Positions 13,719-14,926 of a stretch of DNA of 14,926 bases are shown one piece after another. Numbering within the stretch: the first letter of the stretch is position 1; the number at the start of each line of letters is the position of its first letter. This DNA comes from Bacteroidota bacterium (GTDB lineage: Bacteria; Bacteroidota; Bacteroidia; J057). Below the pieces are notes generated by a model, which was given only the letters and a program-made list of their open reading frames with translations, was not told where the DNA came from and did no database searches. The stretch spans positions 1-14,926 of the forward strand of contig RFHL01000463.1 in assembly GCA_003696875.1 (NCBI GenBank). Reading direction: 5' to 3'. A program made the translations under genes and the position numbers.

Positions 13719-14926
13719 ATGAACAAACTGTTCGATAAAGCCAAAGCGCTGCTCAACCGCCAAGGGGAGAGCGGCCTGAAATACCTGATCAATACCAGTT
13801 GGGTATTTGCGGAGCGTATCCTGCTGCTGGGGACCTCCTTTACGGTGGGCATCTACGTAGCCCGATTTCTGGGGCCTACCCAGTTTGGCACCCTGGCTTA
13901 TGCCCTGAGCTTCGCCCAGTTATTTGCCGCGCTGGCCAACATGGGTCTGGACCGGATTCTGGTCCGGGAGTTTGTCAACCAGCCGGAGTCCAAGGACGCG
14001 ATCATCAGCACGTCCTTCCTCCTCAAGCTGAGCGGGGCCATCGTGGCGATCGCTTTGGTTGCCCTCGTGACCTCGGGCCTGGGCAACGATCCTACGACCA
14101 TTCTATACATCGTCATTATCGCCAGCGGCAACATCTTGCAGGCCTTTTCGGTCCTTGATGCCTTTTTTCAGTCCCAGGTTCAGGCCAAGTATGTGGCGAT
14201 GGCCCGCTTTTGGGCCAGCCTGACGGCAACGGGGATCAAGTTTGCCCTGGTCATGGCCCAGGCGCCTCTGGTAGCCTTTGTCATCATCTATGGGGTGGAA
14301 ATGAGCCTCTTTGGGCTCGGCCTCCTTCTTCAGTACTTTCGGGTACATAAGCACCTGTGGCAGTGGCGCCCCAGCAAGGCCCTCGCCCGCACCCTGATGC
14401 GGGATTCCTGGCCCCTGATTCTGGGCGGCTTCATGATCGACTTCTATTCCCGGATCGACCGCATCATGATCAATGAGATGCTGACTGCGACCGAAACCGG
14501 GGAGTATGCCGTCGGCATCAAGCTGTTTGAGACCATATCCTTCCTGCCGGTGGTACTGTGTACCTCCCTTTTTCCGGCGATTCTCAACGCCCGCAAAGAC
14601 GACCTCAAAAAATACCAAAACCGCCTGCAGCAGCTCTACTCGCTGATGTCGGCCTCCGCCTGGGCAGTGGCCCTGGGTCTGTCGCTGACGGCCGCATGGC
14701 TGATTCCCTTTCTCTACGGGGAGGAGTATCAAGCAGGGGTGCTGGTGCTACAGATCGTAGCCTTTACCCTGGTACCGATCTCTATGGGACTGGCGCTGAG
14801 CCAGTACCTTATCGCAGAAAACCTGGTCAAGATCGATATGATGCGCAAGCTTGTCGGAATGGTGACCAATGTAAGCCTGAACTTCTACATGATCCCCCGC
14901 ATGGGGATCGTTGGGGCAGCCTGGGC
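13719..14926 (+). CDS. wzx: Polysaccharide flippase Wzx (partial, runs off the right edge)
   Basis: Open from the ATG at 13719 to the window end: 402 codons with no stop. Family members are usually 430-500 aa, so only the last helices are missing. It is a polytopic inner-membrane protein of the MOP/polysaccharide-synthesis group that flips the lipid-linked repeat unit to the periplasm. Signature segments are FTVGIYVARFLGPTQFGTLA (41-60), followed by YALSFAQLF (61-69) and MGLDRILVREF (75-85). The second half opens with DFYSRIDRIMINEM (241-254), then GEYAVGIKLFETISFLPVVL (261-280) and SLFPAI (283-288), and LIPFLYGEEYQAGVLVLQI (328-346). These match the RfbX/Wzx pattern. It follows the acetyltransferase stop by 37 bp, with a small hairpin in front of the start. 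Substrate specificity cannot be read from the sequence. Confidence 0.92.
   Translation, partial: MNKLFDKAKALLNRQGESGLKYLINTSWVFAERILLLGTSFTVGIYVARFLGPTQFGTLAYALSFAQLFAALANMGLDRILVREFVNQPESKDAIISTSFLLKLSGAIVAIALVALVTSGLGNDPTTILYIVIIASGNILQAFSVLDAFFQSQVQAKYVAMARFWASLTATGIKFALVMAQAPLVAFVIIYGVEMSLFGLGLLLQYFRVHKHLWQWRPSKALARTLMRDSWPLILGGFMIDFYSRIDRIMINEMLTATETGEYAVGIKLFETISFLPVVLCTSLFPAILNARKDDLKKYQNRLQQLYSLMSASAWAVALGLSLTAAWLIPFLYGEEYQAGVLVLQIVAFTLVPISMGLALSQYLIAENLVKIDMMRKLVGMVTNVSLNFYMIPRMGIVGAAW

Noticed and set aside
1..14926. tRNA genes, CRISPR repeats, insertion sequences or integrase remnants
   Set aside because: No cloverleaf-like segment, regularly spaced repeats, transposase motif or long terminal inverted repeat was noticed; nearly all sequence is explained by the thirteen genes.

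Overview
The window is a contiguous block of one-directional (+ strand) genes for a cell-surface polysaccharide (capsule, exopolysaccharide or O-antigen) of the Wzx/Wzy type. It holds thirteen protein genes. Twelve are complete and the last, the flippase, runs off the right edge. No RNA genes, insertion sequences, CRISPR arrays or integrase remnants were seen. The organism is most likely a moderately GC-rich member of the Bacteroidota. The basis is weak and indirect: starts mostly lack a Shine-Dalgarno sequence, several untranslated leaders are pyrimidine-rich, and the gene content (polyprenyl glycosylphosphotransferase, WecG/TagA-type transferase, gmd-fcl pair) suits that group. A related phylum is not excluded.

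Layout: 1-348 is an AT-rich leader with no convincing gene. It carries a 12-bp palindrome and a long-range inverted repeat. 349-1746 encodes the membrane phosphoglycosyl transferase that would start the repeat unit on undecaprenyl phosphate. 1840-2610 encodes a WecG/TagA/CpsF transferase that probably adds an early sugar. 2747-4730 is the overlapping gmd-fcl pair that turns GDP-D-mannose into GDP-L-fucose, closed by a strong GC-rich stem-loop at 4744-4764. From 4877 a second run begins: a sugar-nucleotide epimerase/dehydratase, a GT4 and a GT2 glycosyltransferase, an exostosin-like protein, a second GT4, a polytopic polymerase/ligase (Wzy-like), a GNT-I-like GT-A transferase, a CatB-type O-acetyltransferase and the Wzx flippase.

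Inferred working order: the initiating transferase loads the first sugar phosphate on the lipid. The WecG-like protein and up to five further glycosyltransferases extend it, one of them presumably using the GDP-L-fucose made locally. The acetyltransferase decorates a sugar, Wzx flips the lipid-linked unit and Wzy polymerises it. The mannose-activation genes (manA/manB/manC) and the Wza/Wzc export and chain-length proteins are not in the window.

The least explained items are a C9A6 homopolymer tract 11 bp before the exostosin-like gene, a stem-loop in every non-coding gap of 37 bp or more after gene 1, two divergent glycosyltransferases (8021-8983 and 11740-12915), and a local drop in GC over the 9011-10279 gene and the start of the acetyltransferase gene.
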